64,000 nt of DNA from Amycolatopsis sp. NBC_00345 (GCF_036116635.1 NZ_CP107995.1:496001-560000), one strand, 5' to 3'. Counted from the first letter of the stretch, positions 48,535-59,437 are shown. Translations and numbers: made by a program. The notes: generated by a model from the letters alone, not told the origin.

Positions 48535-50373
48535 TTACTGGTTGGAAGCCTGTTGGCTCTTCGTGTCCGAGTCGATGAGGAGCTGTCCGCCGGAGCTGAT
48601 GACCCTGAACGTCCTGGCTTCGCTGTGGTCGGGGAAGTTGACCGTGACAGTGATGGTCACCGAGCCGTCGGCGTTGTCGGCGCCGCGGGCGCCCTTGCTG
48701 CTGACCGACTGGAACTTGGCCCAGTACTGGTTGAACGTGTCCTGGGTGCCGTAGACCTGCTGGGCCGCCGGGGTGAGCATCGACCACGCCGCCGCAGCCG
48801 CCTGCGGGAAACTGTAGAAGTCGATCACCCGCTGGCCAGCGGGTGAGAAGCCGATCTGGCCTTCGTTCGGGGTCTGGCCGAGGCCTGCGACGGGGGGTGA
48901 ACTGGGCGTGTTGCTGGCCGGGTTTGACGCGCCCGCCGAGTTCGACGGCGGCGGCTGCTGGCCGACCGGCGACGTGCCCTTGTCGTTGCCGCTGCCGTTG
49001 CTCAGGACCAGGAAGACGACCACCGCGACGACGACCACGGCCGCCGCGCCGCCGGCGAGGATCGCGGCCTTGCGCTTGGTGTCCGCGGATTTGCCGTTCG
49101 GGTAGCTCGGGGCGGCTGCCGTGGTGGCGGGGGTGCGGGGCGGCGTCGGGGGTCTGCTCTGGGCTGGTTGCGGACGCGGCGGGGTCTGGGGCGGCGTCTG
49201 CTGGAGCGGGGCGGCCTGGCGCGGCGGGGTCTGGGGCCCAGCGGACTGAGGCCCAGCGGGCTGAGGCCCGGAGCTCTTGGGCCCAGGCGTCTGGGGCGGC
49301 GCGGCCGGCGAGCGCATCGGCATGAACGCCGCCGTCGGCGTGCGCGGCGGGTTCGACGGGGCCTTCTGGGCCGGGATCGGCGCGGAGGACGGGGACTGCG
49401 CTTCCGCGCGCTGCCACGGCGGACGCGAGCCGACGCGGTCGCCCTGGTTGCCGGACAGCAGGAGCGGGGTCATCGGCGGGGTCGGCTCGCCCGCGGTCAG
49501 CGCGGCCAGGCGCTCGCGGGCCTCCGCCATGCTCGGGCGCTCGGCCGGCTCGCTGCGCAGCAGGCTCATCAGCAGCGCGGTGGCCGGGCCCGCCTGGGTC
49601 GGCGGGTTGATCTGGCCGTTCGCGGCCGCGTAGAGCAGTGCGAGCTGGTTGGTGGTGTTGCCGTACGGCGTCTGGCCTTCGATCGCCTGATAGAGCGTGG
49701 CACCGAGGGCGAAGACGTCGGAGCTGGGCACCGGGTCGGCGCCGCGGGCCAGCTCGGGCGCGAGGTAGGCCGGGGTGCCGCCGATCAGGCCGGTCTGGGT
49801 GAGGGTCATGTCACCCGCCGCGCGCGAGATGCCGAAGTCGGTGATCTTCGCGGTGCCGGTCTCGTCGATCAGGATGTTGCCCGGTTTGACGTCGCGGTGC
49901 ACGATCCCGGCGCGGTGCGCCGCGACCAGCGCGGCCGCGACCTGCTCGCCGATGCGCGCGACCTGGCCCACCGGCAGGGTGCCCTGGTCGGCCAGCACGG
50001 CGGACAGGCTCGGGCCGTTCAGGTACTCCATCACCAGGCACGGGTCGCCGCTGTGCTCGGCGATGTCGAACACCACGATGGCGTTCGGGTGCTGGAACCG
50101 GGCCGCGTTCTTGGCCTCGCGCATCGCGCGCTGGCGCATGTTGTCGCGCTCGGCCTCCGACACACCCGGCTGCGGCAGGATCTGCTTGATCGCCACCGAC
50201 CGTTCCAGGCGCACGTCGACGGCGCGCCACACCACTCCCATGGCACCGCTACCAATGTGCTCGACGAGGCGATAGTGCCCCGCGATCAGCTGACCGGTGT
50301 CGATGGCGACCGCTCCTGACGAAATCCCGGTGATCGTGGTCCTGCGCAGCGCGGATGGCCCTCGCGCACCCAA
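48535..50373 (-). CDS. Membrane-anchored serine/threonine protein kinase
   Basis: 612 aa. The start is uncertain: the only in-frame candidate upstream of the kinase core is a TTG at 50373, just after a TACACT element. Kinase motifs: VEHIGSGAMGVVWRAVD (Gly loop), SVAIKQI (Lys), GIVHRDVKPGNILID, ITDFGISR and YLAPEL. Residues about 300-435 are a Pro/Gln/Ala-rich linker. One membrane helix (AAILAGGAAAVVVVAVVVFLVL, about 440-465) is followed by an exported domain of about 135 residues (VIDFYSFPQAAAAAWSMLTPAAQQVYG). Unlike PknB it lacks PASTA repeats. The exported part may sense a ligand. Confidence 0.88.
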   Translation of the reverse strand: MGARGPSALRRTTITGISSGAVAIDTGQLIAGHYRLVEHIGSGAMGVVWRAVDVRLERSVAIKQILPQPGVSEAERDNMRQRAMREAKNAARFQHPNAIVVFDIAEHSGDPCLVMEYLNGPSLSAVLADQGTLPVGQVARIGEQVAAALVAAHRAGIVHRDVKPGNILIDETGTAKITDFGISRAAGDMTLTQTGLIGGTPAYLAPELARGADPVPSSDVFALGATLYQAIEGQTPYGNTTNQLALLYAAANGQINPPTQAGPATALLMSLLRSEPAERPSMAEARERLAALTAGEPTPPMTPLLLSGNQGDRVGSRPPWQRAEAQSPSSAPIPAQKAPSNPPRTPTAAFMPMRSPAAPPQTPGPKSSGPQPAGPQSAGPQTPPRQAAPLQQTPPQTPPRPQPAQSRPPTPPRTPATTAAAPSYPNGKSADTKRKAAILAGGAAAVVVVAVVVFLVLSNGSGNDKGTSPVGQQPPPSNSAGASNPASNTPSSPPVAGLGQTPNEGQIGFSPAGQRVIDFYSFPQAAAAAWSMLTPAAQQVYGTQDTFNQYWAKFQSVSSKGARGADNADGSVTITVTVNFPDHSEARTFRVISSGGQLLIDSDTKSQQASNQ

Positions 50374-50406
50374 ACGAGTGTAGCGGTCGAGCGGGCGGGG
50401 CCGCCG

Positions 50407-51081
50407 TCAGCCAGCCGGTGCCGGCGCCGCGGTCTCTTCCGCCTCGGGCGCCGGCGCGCGCTTCTTCAGCACCCTGACCAGGCCGATGGCGCCGGCGGCC
50501 GCGAAGACGCCGTAACAGACCAGGAGCGCGGGCGGCGTGTCGCCGGTGAGCGCGTCGCCGAGGATGACCACCGCGACCGTGCCCGGGACGCTGCCCAAAG
50601 CCGTCCCCACCAGGTACGGGACCAGCCGGACGGACGAGACGCCGCACAGGTAGCTCAGCGGTGCGAAGGGGACCACGGGGATCAGCCGCAGCGAGGTGAT
50701 CGCCAGCACGCCGCCGCCGGAGAGCCGCTCGTTGACCAGGCGGACCGGCGCTCGGTGCAGGTGCCGCGTGACCAGGTCCCGGCCCAGCATCCGGGCCAGG
50801 CCGAAGGACAGCCCGGCGGCGATCGTCGTCGCCACCAGGCCGATGGCGATCCCGGCCACCGTGCCGACGAGCAGCCCGGCGGCGAGATTGAACACAGTGC
50901 GCGGAATCGGTGCCACGGTGAGCAGGGAGTACGCCAGCAGCAGGAGCAGCGGCGTCGCCGGGCCGGTCGCCGTGGACCAGCGCCGGAGGTCGGCCGGACC
51001 GGGGATCGGCAGGAACACCGCGGCCGCCGCGAAGAGGGCGAGCACGGCGAGCGCGAGGATCAGCTTGGTTCGGCCGGACAC
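50407..51081 (-). CDS. TVP38/TMEM64 (VTT-domain) membrane protein
   Basis: 224 aa from GTG 51081; GTG 51099 is possible. Five to six hydrophobic segments. The VTT core is visible as TPLLLLLAYSLLTVAPIPRTVFNLAAGLLVGTVAGIAIGLVATTIAAGLSFGLARMLGRDLV and SLRLIPVVPFAPLSYLCGVSSVRLVPYLVGTALGSVPGTVAVVILGDAL, with the F/E-x3-R-x-G-like re-entrant pattern replaced by SLRLIPVVPF. DedA-superfamily members move or flip lipids. It is divergent from the LigD polymerase gene and 33 nt upstream of the kinase gene. Confidence 0.82.
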   Translation of the reverse strand: MSGRTKLILALAVLALFAAAAVFLPIPGPADLRRWSTATGPATPLLLLLAYSLLTVAPIPRTVFNLAAGLLVGTVAGIAIGLVATTIAAGLSFGLARMLGRDLVTRHLHRAPVRLVNERLSGGGVLAITSLRLIPVVPFAPLSYLCGVSSVRLVPYLVGTALGSVPGTVAVVILGDALTGDTPPALLVCYGVFAAAGAIGLVRVLKKRAPAPEAEETAAPAPAG

Positions 51082-51151
51082 CCTTCCACGGTAGGGCACC
51101 GCCGGTTCGCGAAGGCCGGGCGCCCGCCGCTGTTCCGGCTACGGTGTGCGC

Positions 51152-52174
51152 ATGCCCAAGAACGGCGATCCGGTCGAGTACCAGGTGGGACCGCGCTCCG
51201 TCCGAGTGTCGAGTCCCGACAAGGTCTACTTCCCGCAGCGCGGCATCACCAAGCGTCAGGTGGTCGAGTACTACCTCGCCGTGGCGGAGCCGTTGCTGCG
51301 CGCGATCGGCGAGCGGCCCACCACGCTGAAGCGCTATGTCGACGGCGTCGAGGGCGAGTGGTTCTACGCCAAGCGCGTGCCGAAGGGGGCGCCCGACTGG
51401 CTCGAGACGGCGCGGATCGCCTTCCCGTCCGGCCGCACGGCCGACGAGGTCTGCCCCACCGAGGCCGCGGTGTTCGCCTGGGCGGCGAACCTCGGCACGT
51501 TCGACTTCCACCCGTGGCCGGTCCGGCGGTCCGATGTGGACCATCCGGACGAACTGCGCGTGGACGTCGACCCGCCGGACTCGGCGGGGTTCGACGACGC
51601 CGTGGCGGTCGCCCGGGTCGTGCGCGAGGTGCTGGCGGACGCCGGGCTCACCGGCTACCCCAAGACTTCCGGCGGCCGCGGGGTGCACGTGCTCGTGCGG
51701 ATCCGGCCGGAGTGGGACTTCATCGCGGTGCGCCACGCCGTGATCGCGCTCGGCCGCGAGGTCGAGCGGCGGGCCCCGGAGCGGGCGACCGTCTCGTGGT
51801 GGAAGGAGGAGCGCGGCGGCCGCGTCTTCCTCGACTACAACCAGGCGGCCCGCGACCGCACCGTCGCCTCCACCTGGTCGGTCCGCGGCACGCCCCGCGC
51901 CACCGTCTCGACGCCGCTGACCTGGGCGATGCTGGACGACGTCCATCCGGACGACTTCGACGTCCTCACCGTCCCCGGCTTCTACGCCGAGCACGGCGAC
52001 CTCCACGCGCCGATGGACGAAACGGCGTTCGGCCTCGAAACGCTGCTGGAGTGGTACGAACGCGACGACCGCGACCTCGGCGGCGCGGAGCTGCCGTACC
52101 CGCCGGACTACCCGAAGATGCCCGGCGAGCCCAAGCGTGTGCAGCCGAGCAAGGCCCGTTCCGACCCGGAGTGA
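51152..52174 (+). CDS. LigD-type primase/polymerase (stand-alone PolDom)
   Basis: 340 aa. I chose ATG 51152 because TACGGT (51140-51145) lies 6 nt before it and no Shine-Dalgarno exists, i.e. a leaderless mRNA. Motifs of the LigD polymerase domain: RVSSPDKVYFPQRGITKRQVVEYYLAVAEPLL, LRVDVDPPDSAGF (catalytic Asp pair), YPKTSGGRGVHVLVRI, and VFLDYNQAARDRTVASTWSVRGTPRATVSTPLTW. The ligase and 3'-phosphoesterase domains are absent, and no Ku gene is in the window. It can insert nucleotides at breaks in non-homologous end joining or fill gaps with PolD-type function. Confidence 0.9.
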   Translation: MPKNGDPVEYQVGPRSVRVSSPDKVYFPQRGITKRQVVEYYLAVAEPLLRAIGERPTTLKRYVDGVEGEWFYAKRVPKGAPDWLETARIAFPSGRTADEVCPTEAAVFAWAANLGTFDFHPWPVRRSDVDHPDELRVDVDPPDSAGFDDAVAVARVVREVLADAGLTGYPKTSGGRGVHVLVRIRPEWDFIAVRHAVIALGREVERRAPERATVSWWKEERGGRVFLDYNQAARDRTVASTWSVRGTPRATVSTPLTWAMLDDVHPDDFDVLTVPGFYAEHGDLHAPMDETAFGLETLLEWYERDDRDLGGAELPYPPDYPKMPGEPKRVQPSKARSDPE

Positions 52175-52398
52175 CGGCCCGGACGCCGGCTGTGGTCACC
52201 CTGGGTGATCAACTCGGCCGGTGGTACGGAATCACACCTTCACGTCTGCATAACGTTCCTGCTGGTCAACGAATGGCGCGGGTACTGTTCTGCGGGCCCC
52301 GGGGAGGACGGGGCCGGTCCGGGCTGTAACGGGGTGAGGTCGCCCCGCGACCTCGGACCGGAGTGCCCTGGGGGCAGGCTGGAGGAGGGAGGCCTTTC

Positions 52399-52791
52399 GT
52401 GGACGACCTGATCGCGTTCCTCGCCGCGCGGGTGGGCCAGCGCCAGGCGATGATCATGCAGGCCGTGCGGAAGGCGAAGGACGGCGAGCCGCTCAATCGC
52501 GGTGAGGCGAAGGTGGCGGTCGAGCAACGCGTGCGCGCGCTGGGCGACATCGAGATCGACGTGGTCAACCAGATGATCAACGAGGTCGAGGCGACCCGCC
52601 GCATCATGCTCGCCCACCGGACCACGGTGTCCGAGAAGGTGCCCGGTTTTCCGCTCTACGGCAGCGAATACTGGTGCGAGACCTGTCACGTCCCCGCCGA
52701 CGAGGCCGGGTCGAACTGGTGTCTCACGCTGCGCCTGCTCGCCCTGCCGTACGCCGACCACCCGGACTACAGCGAACGCTGGCGCCCCTGA
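52399..52791 (+). CDS. DUF6221 family protein
   Basis: 130 aa from GTG 52399 with GGAGG 7 nt upstream. Family features: VDDLIAFLAARVGQRQ at the start, a helical middle region with VVNQMINEVEATRRIMLAHR, and the C-terminal CETCHV...WCLTLRLLALPYADHPDYSERWRP ending. Function unknown; such small proteins are abundant in actinomycetes. The hairpin at 52795-52840 immediately follows. Confidence 0.8.
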   Translation: MDDLIAFLAARVGQRQAMIMQAVRKAKDGEPLNRGEAKVAVEQRVRALGDIEIDVVNQMINEVEATRRIMLAHRTTVSEKVPGFPLYGSEYWCETCHVPADEAGSNWCLTLRLLALPYADHPDYSERWRP

Positions 52792-52794
52792 CTG

Positions 52795-52840
52795 CTCGTG
52801 AGTGTTCATGACGGTTCTAACCGTCATAGCCACTCACGAG
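52795..52840. repeat. Dispersed palindrome, copy 2
   Basis: The left arm (52795-52816) is identical to the copy at 12053-12074. The right arm (52819-52840) has three changes in its middle, so the stem is imperfect here. It lies 3 nt after the DUF6221 stop and could act as its terminator. Confidence 0.85.
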
Positions 52841-52885
52841 CCCTTGCGCGGGAATCCGAGCCCCCGCAACGGTGTTGACCCCAAC

Positions 52886-53890
52886 GTGACGTACCGGATC
52901 TCCGTTCTCGACCGCTCGCCCGTCCGACGTGGGCGGGGGAACGGGCAGGCGCTGCGCGACACCGTCGCGTTCGCGGGGGACATCGAGGCGCTGGGGTACC
53001 ACCGGTTCTGGGTTTCGGAGCACCACGGCGTGCCCGGGGTCGCCGGGTCGGCGCCGACGGTGCTGGCCGCGGCCGTCGCGTCGGCGACCGGGCGGATCCG
53101 CGTGGGCACCGGGGGAGTGATGCTGCCCAACCACCGGCCGCTGGTCGTGGCGGAGCAGTTCGGGGTGCTCGACTCCCTGTTCCCCGGCCGGATCGACCTC
53201 GGGCTGGGCCGCTCGGTCGGCTTCACCGACGGCGTCCGCCGCGCGCTCGGGCAGGGCAAGGAGGCGGCCGACGACTTCGGGGACCAGGTGCGCGAGCTGC
53301 TCGCCTTCTTCCGCGGCGACCAGGCGGACTACCCCGGGGTGCACGCGATCCCGGCCGAGGGCCGCCGGGTGCCCGCGTTCCTGCTGGCCACCGGTTCCGG
53401 CGCCGCGCTCGCCGCGGAGCTGGGGCTGCCGCTGGTCATCGCGCCGGTCCGCGGCGAGCGGGTCCTGCTCGACGCCGTCGCGCGGTACCGCGACGAGTTC
53501 CGGCCCTCGGACCAGGCCGCGGAGCCGTATGTCGTCGTGTCGACAGCGGTCGCCGTCGCCGATTCCACGGCGGCCGCGCGCCGGCTGCTCGTGCCGGAAG
53601 CGTGGGCCACGGTCTACTCGCGCAGCCACGGCGTCTTCCCGCCGCTTTCGCCCCCGGGCGAAGTCCTCGCCCTGCCGATGACCGACCGCGAAAGCGCCCG
53701 CCTCGACGAGGTGCTCGCCGGCCAGATCGGCGGCACCCCGGACGAGGTGGCCGACCGCCTCGGCGCGCTCGTTGAAACTGTCGGCGCCGACGAGGTCCTG
53801 GTGAGCACGAGCACCTACGACCAGTCCGCCCGGGTCGACTCGTTCGCCGCGCTCGCGCAGGTGGCCGGGCTCGCCGTTCCGGCGGCGTGA
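52886..53890 (+). CDS. LLM-class flavin-dependent oxidoreductase
   Basis: 334 aa from GTG 52886. Luciferase-like monooxygenase signatures: YRISVLDRSPV at the start, GYHRFWVSEHHGVPGVAGSAPTVLAAAVASATGRIRVGTGGVMLPNHRPLVVAEQFGVLDSLFPGRIDLGLGRSVGF, and DEVADRLGALVETVGADEVLVSTSTYD at the end. It belongs to the bacterial luciferase-family group with the MsnO8-like motif (SEHHG). It would use FMN or F420 with an unknown substrate. It is convergent with the nucleotide-kinase-like gene. Confidence 0.87.
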   Translation: MTYRISVLDRSPVRRGRGNGQALRDTVAFAGDIEALGYHRFWVSEHHGVPGVAGSAPTVLAAAVASATGRIRVGTGGVMLPNHRPLVVAEQFGVLDSLFPGRIDLGLGRSVGFTDGVRRALGQGKEAADDFGDQVRELLAFFRGDQADYPGVHAIPAEGRRVPAFLLATGSGAALAAELGLPLVIAPVRGERVLLDAVARYRDEFRPSDQAAEPYVVVSTAVAVADSTAAARRLLVPEAWATVYSRSHGVFPPLSPPGEVLALPMTDRESARLDEVLAGQIGGTPDEVADRLGALVETVGADEVLVSTSTYDQSARVDSFAALAQVAGLAVPAA

Positions 53891-53918
53891 AACCCTTGGG
53901 CGGTAACGCTTTTCGTGG

Positions 53919-54425
53919 TCAGACGGCGGCCGCGATCTCCTGGGCGACGTCCGCGGGCATCCGGGCATCGGTGTCCACGATCGTGCCCGCGCGACGAAGC
54001 CAGGGCAGGGCCTCGGCGTAAGTGTCGAGGTGGTCGAGGCGCCACTGCCGCGCGCCCGGGTCCCCCTCGTCGGTCTCGATGCGGCGGCGCAGTTCCGCCG
54101 GCTCGGCGTGCAGCACGAAATGGGCGACGGGCAGGCCGCGCGCGGCGAGGCCGTCGAAGATCTCGCGGGCGTAGGCCTCCACGAGGATCGTCTGCGGGAT
54201 CACGAGCGGGCCGCCGGTGTGCTCGTGGATGCGGGCGGCGGTCTCGACGACGAGCGGCCGCCACAACCGGAGGTCCTGGAAGTCGCCGACCGGCTCGGGA
54301 AACGGGATCCGCAGCAGGTAGCCGACGTACTCGGCGTCGAAGACGCGGGCGCCCAGCCGGTTCGCCAGCTCGGCCGACGTGGTGGTCTTGTCGGCGCCGA
54401 AGGTGCCGTTGAGCCAGATGATCAT
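53919..54425 (-). CDS. P-loop nucleotide kinase-like protein with altered Walker A
   Basis: 168 aa. The start MIIWLNGTFGADKTTTSAELANRLGARVFDAEYVGYLLR resembles the actinobacterial ATP-binding proteins that normally read NGTFGAGKTT. Here the Gly before the Lys is Asp (codon GAC), which would be expected to harm phosphate binding. Downstream, FVLHAEPAELRRRIETDEGD is a lid-like Arg-rich segment. Whether the protein is active is uncertain. It overlaps the next gene by 4 nt. Confidence 0.75.
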   Translation of the reverse strand: MIIWLNGTFGADKTTTSAELANRLGARVFDAEYVGYLLRIPFPEPVGDFQDLRLWRPLVVETAARIHEHTGGPLVIPQTILVEAYAREIFDGLAARGLPVAHFVLHAEPAELRRRIETDEGDPGARQWRLDHLDTYAEALPWLRRAGTIVDTDARMPADVAQEIAAAV

Positions 54426-55054
54426 CCGAGCACCACCGGGGTGAAGTCACCCCACGCGGCGGGGACGGGGACGCGGCCGGTGGCCACGAGCAGAGCCTCG
54501 CGGTCCGCCACGCCGGCCGGAAAAGCTTGGCCCGTGACCTTTTCCACCATCGACCGGGTCGCCGCCGTGGTCTCCGGCGGCGGTCCGTCCACTCCGGACA
54601 GATGCCGGACCAGGTCGAGGTGGTGCAGCGTGGCTTCGACCACGTAGACCGACAGGTAGTCCGCGACCGTGAACACCTCGTCGCAGGTCTCGACGCGGGC
54701 GGCCGGGTCCGCGGCGGCCGCGGCGCGCCCGGCGGCGACGGCGAGGTCGTCGAAGTGGTGGGTCAGCCCGGCCGGGCCGGTGTAGGCGGCCGCGCTCCGG
54801 CGGACGAACGCCGCTTCCGGGTCGGTTCCCGTCGGCGGCTCCGCCGGCCGCCAGTACGTCACCGCGTCGCGGGTCGCGGGCGCCTCGGTGGTCGAGGCGA
54901 GCGTGATCAGGATGTCCTGCGCGTCGATGACCAGGTGGAACACCAGGTCCTGGACGAGCCAGCCGGTGCAGCCCGAGGGCGCGACCCACTGTCCGCCGTC
55001 GAGCGCGTGGACGGCCTCCTGCAGCGCGCCCCAGGCGCGGGGGAAAAGATCCAC
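54422..55054 (-). CDS. DinB/maleylpyruvate-isomerase-type metal-binding protein
   Basis: 210 aa, GTG start. The N-terminal MDMPI domain has ALQEAVHALDGGQWVAPSGCTGWLVQDLVFHLVIDAQDIL, and the pair of His residues in FHL and LHHLDLV fits the three-His metal site of mycothiol-dependent enzymes. The function is probably a mycothiol S-transferase or isomerase, but substrate is unknown. It overlaps the nucleotide-kinase-like gene by 4 nt (ATGA). Confidence 0.8.
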   Translation of the reverse strand: MDLFPRAWGALQEAVHALDGGQWVAPSGCTGWLVQDLVFHLVIDAQDILITLASTTEAPATRDAVTYWRPAEPPTGTDPEAAFVRRSAAAYTGPAGLTHHFDDLAVAAGRAAAAADPAARVETCDEVFTVADYLSVYVVEATLHHLDLVRHLSGVDGPPPETTAATRSMVEKVTGQAFPAGVADREALLVATGRVPVPAAWGDFTPVVLG

Positions 55055-55087
55055 CGCCGGACCGTATCGAGCTTGCGCGGGCCCCCG

Positions 55088-56701
55088 CTACGCGTTTTCC
55101 CGAAGCCGCAGCTGGAGTTCGGTGAGCAGCCGCTGGGCGGGGTCGGCCAGGTTGATGCCGGAGACCTCGCCGGCCCGGCGGACGCGGTACCGGACGGTGT
55201 TCGGGTGGATGTTCAGCGCGCGCGCCGCCGCGCGGACGTCGCCGAACGCGTCCAGGTAGGCCAGCACGGCGGGGACCAGGATGCCGCCGTGCTCGGCGTC
55301 GTGCGCGACCAGCCCGGCCAGCCGCGGGTCGCGGATGCGCGGCTGGTCCGCGAGGTAGGCGAGGACCTCCGACAGCAGCACGTCGGCGCGCACGTCGGCC
55401 AGCGAGGCGACCGGCTCCGGCCAGCGCCCGCGGGCCATCGTCGCCAGCACGCGGTCCGCGTCGCCGCGGGAGTCCGCCGCGTCGGACAGCCGGGGCACCA
55501 CCCCGCCCAGTGCCGCGCGCACCGGCACGTCGAGGTGCCGCCGCGCCGTCGCGACGATCTCCCTGGCCAGCGCCAGCACGGCCGCGTCCGAGTGCTCGGG
55601 CAGGTCCGGCAGCAGCGCGTAGACGCGCCCGCCGAGCACACTGACCAGCGCGGTTCGCCGGTACGCCGCGGTGTGCACCGCGATCAGGTGCACCAGCTCG
55701 GCGCGGCGCAGCTGCCGGTCGGATGCCACGGCGCCCGGCGACGACAGCGCGAACGCCAGCACCTGCGCCGGGCGGGCCGGGTCCGCGCCGATCTCGTCGG
55801 CCACCGACTCCGCGTCGACGCGGCCGTCGAGCAGCCCGGCCAGCAGGTCCTCGCGCAGGCGCAGCTCGGGGCTGGGCAGCGTCCGCGCGCGGATCAGCTG
55901 CGGCGCCAGCGAGCGGCTCGCGCCGAGCAGCGCGACCTCGGCCTGCTCGGTCAGCGGCGTCGCGCCCTCCTGCACCCAGATCGTGCCGAGCGGCTGCGAA
56001 CCGGCGTGGATGCCGGCCGCGATGCGCCGCCGGATGCCCAGCTCGGGCCGCTCGTCGATGCGCACGATCCCCTCGCCCGCCCGTAACCGCTGGTAGACGC
56101 CCCACTCACGCAGCATCGCCAGGTACCGCTCGGGGCCTTCGCGGCCGAGGATCGACAGCCGGCGCAGCTCGTCGACCTCGTCGGAGGACCGCGAGTAGGC
56201 GAGCACGCGGCTGGCGGTGTCCTCGATGCTGACGAGCCCGCCGGTGAGCGTCGCGACGGTCTGGGCCAGCGAGAACAGGTCGCCCAGTACCTCGCCGGTC
56301 TGCGCCTCGCCGCCAGCGCGGGCCGCGTCGACCACCCCGCGGGCCAGGGCTTCCACCTGCTCCCAGCGCGCCTCGGCGCCGACGGTGAGCAGCGCGACGC
56401 CCGCGTCGGCCGCGATCTCCGTGCCGCCCTCGCCCTTCACCGCCACCGCGGCCGCGCCGCCGCGCCCGGCCGCCCGGATCGCCGCGGCCGCCGCCCGGCC
56501 GCGCGCGCCGATCACCAGCACCAGGTCGCCGGGGTGGGCCTCGGGCGGGTCCTCCGGGTCGAGGATCACCACGTCCTCCACCGGCACGGCCAGCCCGAGC
56601 GGCGCCACGAGCACCCGGACGAGTGGTTCACCGAGCGTCGCGAGCACATGCCGCAGCGACGTCCCGGCCACCACCTCGGGAACCACCGACGTCACCGGCA
56701 C
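55088..56701 (-). CDS. putR: PucR-family activator of proline utilisation
   Basis: 537 aa. The N-terminal part has an LVLVIGARGRAAAAAIRAAGRGGAAAVAVKG PucR/CdaR sensor-like segment. The middle shows a GAF/PucR region with LVSIEDTASRVLAYSRSSDEVDELRRLSILGREGPERY. The C-terminal HTH_30 is VLAYLDAFGDVRAAARALNIHPNTVRYRVRRAGEVSGINLADPAQRLLTELQLRL. It is divergent from pruA with about 124 nt between. In Streptomyces a related PucR-type protein (PutR) activates proline catabolism. I assign the symbol on that basis and on position. Confidence 0.82.
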   Translation of the reverse strand: MPVTSVVPEVVAGTSLRHVLATLGEPLVRVLVAPLGLAVPVEDVVILDPEDPPEAHPGDLVLVIGARGRAAAAAIRAAGRGGAAAVAVKGEGGTEIAADAGVALLTVGAEARWEQVEALARGVVDAARAGGEAQTGEVLGDLFSLAQTVATLTGGLVSIEDTASRVLAYSRSSDEVDELRRLSILGREGPERYLAMLREWGVYQRLRAGEGIVRIDERPELGIRRRIAAGIHAGSQPLGTIWVQEGATPLTEQAEVALLGASRSLAPQLIRARTLPSPELRLREDLLAGLLDGRVDAESVADEIGADPARPAQVLAFALSSPGAVASDRQLRRAELVHLIAVHTAAYRRTALVSVLGGRVYALLPDLPEHSDAAVLALAREIVATARRHLDVPVRAALGGVVPRLSDAADSRGDADRVLATMARGRWPEPVASLADVRADVLLSEVLAYLADQPRIRDPRLAGLVAHDAEHGGILVPAVLAYLDAFGDVRAAARALNIHPNTVRYRVRRAGEVSGINLADPAQRLLTELQLRLRENA

Positions 56702-56825
56702 CCCTTTGACTGATCGGACAACCTCACCCCAGTGATTCTAGCCTTCCGGACAAACCCGCCGGCGGTTTCCGGGGATACGGTTCGGGGCAACTGACCCGCA
56801 GGTGCCGAGAACATAGGGAGCCGCC

Positions 56826-58454
<1,629 letters not shown>

Positions 58455-58467
58455 GAGGGGAGCCGTC

Positions 58468-59397
58468 ATGCTGCGTGCCCCGCTGCTCGCCGCCGCCCGG
58501 TCCCGCCGGATGCGCGCGATGATCGAAGCCGTGCCCGCCACGCGGTCCGTGGTGCGCCGGTTCGTGTCCGGGTCCGCGACCGCCGACGCCGTGCGCGTCG
58601 CGCGGGAGCTGGCCGCCGACGGCCGGTCGATCACCATCGACCACCTCGGCGAGGACACCACGGACGCCACCCAGGCGGCCACCACCGTCCGGGCCTACGA
58701 GGCGCTGCTGTCGGCGCTCGCGGAACAGGGCCTGGCCCAGGGCGCGGACGTCTCGGTGAAGCTGTCGGCCGTCGGGCAGTTCCTGCCGGCCGACGGTGAG
58801 GGCGTCGCGCTGGAGAACGCGCGGAAGATCTGTGCCGCGGCCGAGGCCGTCGGCGCGACCGTGACGCTCGACATGGAGGACCACACCACCACGGACTCGA
58901 CGCTCGGCATCCTGCGTGAGCTGCGCGGCGAGTACCCGTGGGTGGGCGCGGTGCTGCAGGCCTACCTCAAGCGCACCGAGCAGGACTGCCGCGAGCTGTC
59001 CGGCCCGGGCTCGCGGGTGCGGCTGTGCAAGGGCGCGTACGCCGAACCGGAGTCGGCGGCGTTCCAGGACAAGGCCGAGGTGGACAAGTCGTACGTGCGC
59101 TGCCTGCAGGTGCTGATGGCCGGCAAGGGCTACCCGATGGTGGCCTCGCACGACCCGCGGATGATCGCCATCGCGTCGAAGCTGGCGGCCGAGGCCGGGC
59201 GCACGGCGTCCGACCACGAGTTCCAGATGCTCTACGGCATCCGGCCGGAGGAGCAGAAGCGGATCGCCGCCGAAGGCTCCATCATGCGCGTGTACGTGCC
59301 GTGCGGCGACGAGTGGTACGGCTACTTCATGCGGCGGCTGGCCGAGCGCCCGGCGAACCTGGTGTTCTTCCTGCGCGGGCTCGCCACCCGGTCCTGA
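58468..59397 (+). CDS. putB: Proline dehydrogenase
   Basis: 309 aa from ATG 58468 (GAGGGGAG upstream). PRODH barrel motifs: VSVKLSAVGQFL, VTLDMEDHTTTDSTLGIL, VGAVLQAYLKRTEQDC, RVRLCKGAYAEPE, PMVASHDPRMI, HEFQMLYGIRPEEQKRI and RVYVPCGDEWYGYFMRRLAERPANLVFF. FAD-dependent oxidation of proline to P5C, the step before PruA. The monofunctional size (about 310 aa) is usual for Actinobacteria. A strong terminator follows. Confidence 0.95.
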   Translation: MLRAPLLAAARSRRMRAMIEAVPATRSVVRRFVSGSATADAVRVARELAADGRSITIDHLGEDTTDATQAATTVRAYEALLSALAEQGLAQGADVSVKLSAVGQFLPADGEGVALENARKICAAAEAVGATVTLDMEDHTTTDSTLGILRELRGEYPWVGAVLQAYLKRTEQDCRELSGPGSRVRLCKGAYAEPESAAFQDKAEVDKSYVRCLQVLMAGKGYPMVASHDPRMIAIASKLAAEAGRTASDHEFQMLYGIRPEEQKRIAAEGSIMRVYVPCGDEWYGYFMRRLAERPANLVFFLRGLATRS

Positions 59398-59437
59398 GGC
59401 CCGGCCAGGGTTTCCGGACTGGAGTTTCCAGACAGCA

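Noticed and set aside
48280..48846. Possible plus-strand gene beside the kinase
   Set aside because: Most of it is antisense to the kinase C-terminus and the first part lacks coding character.
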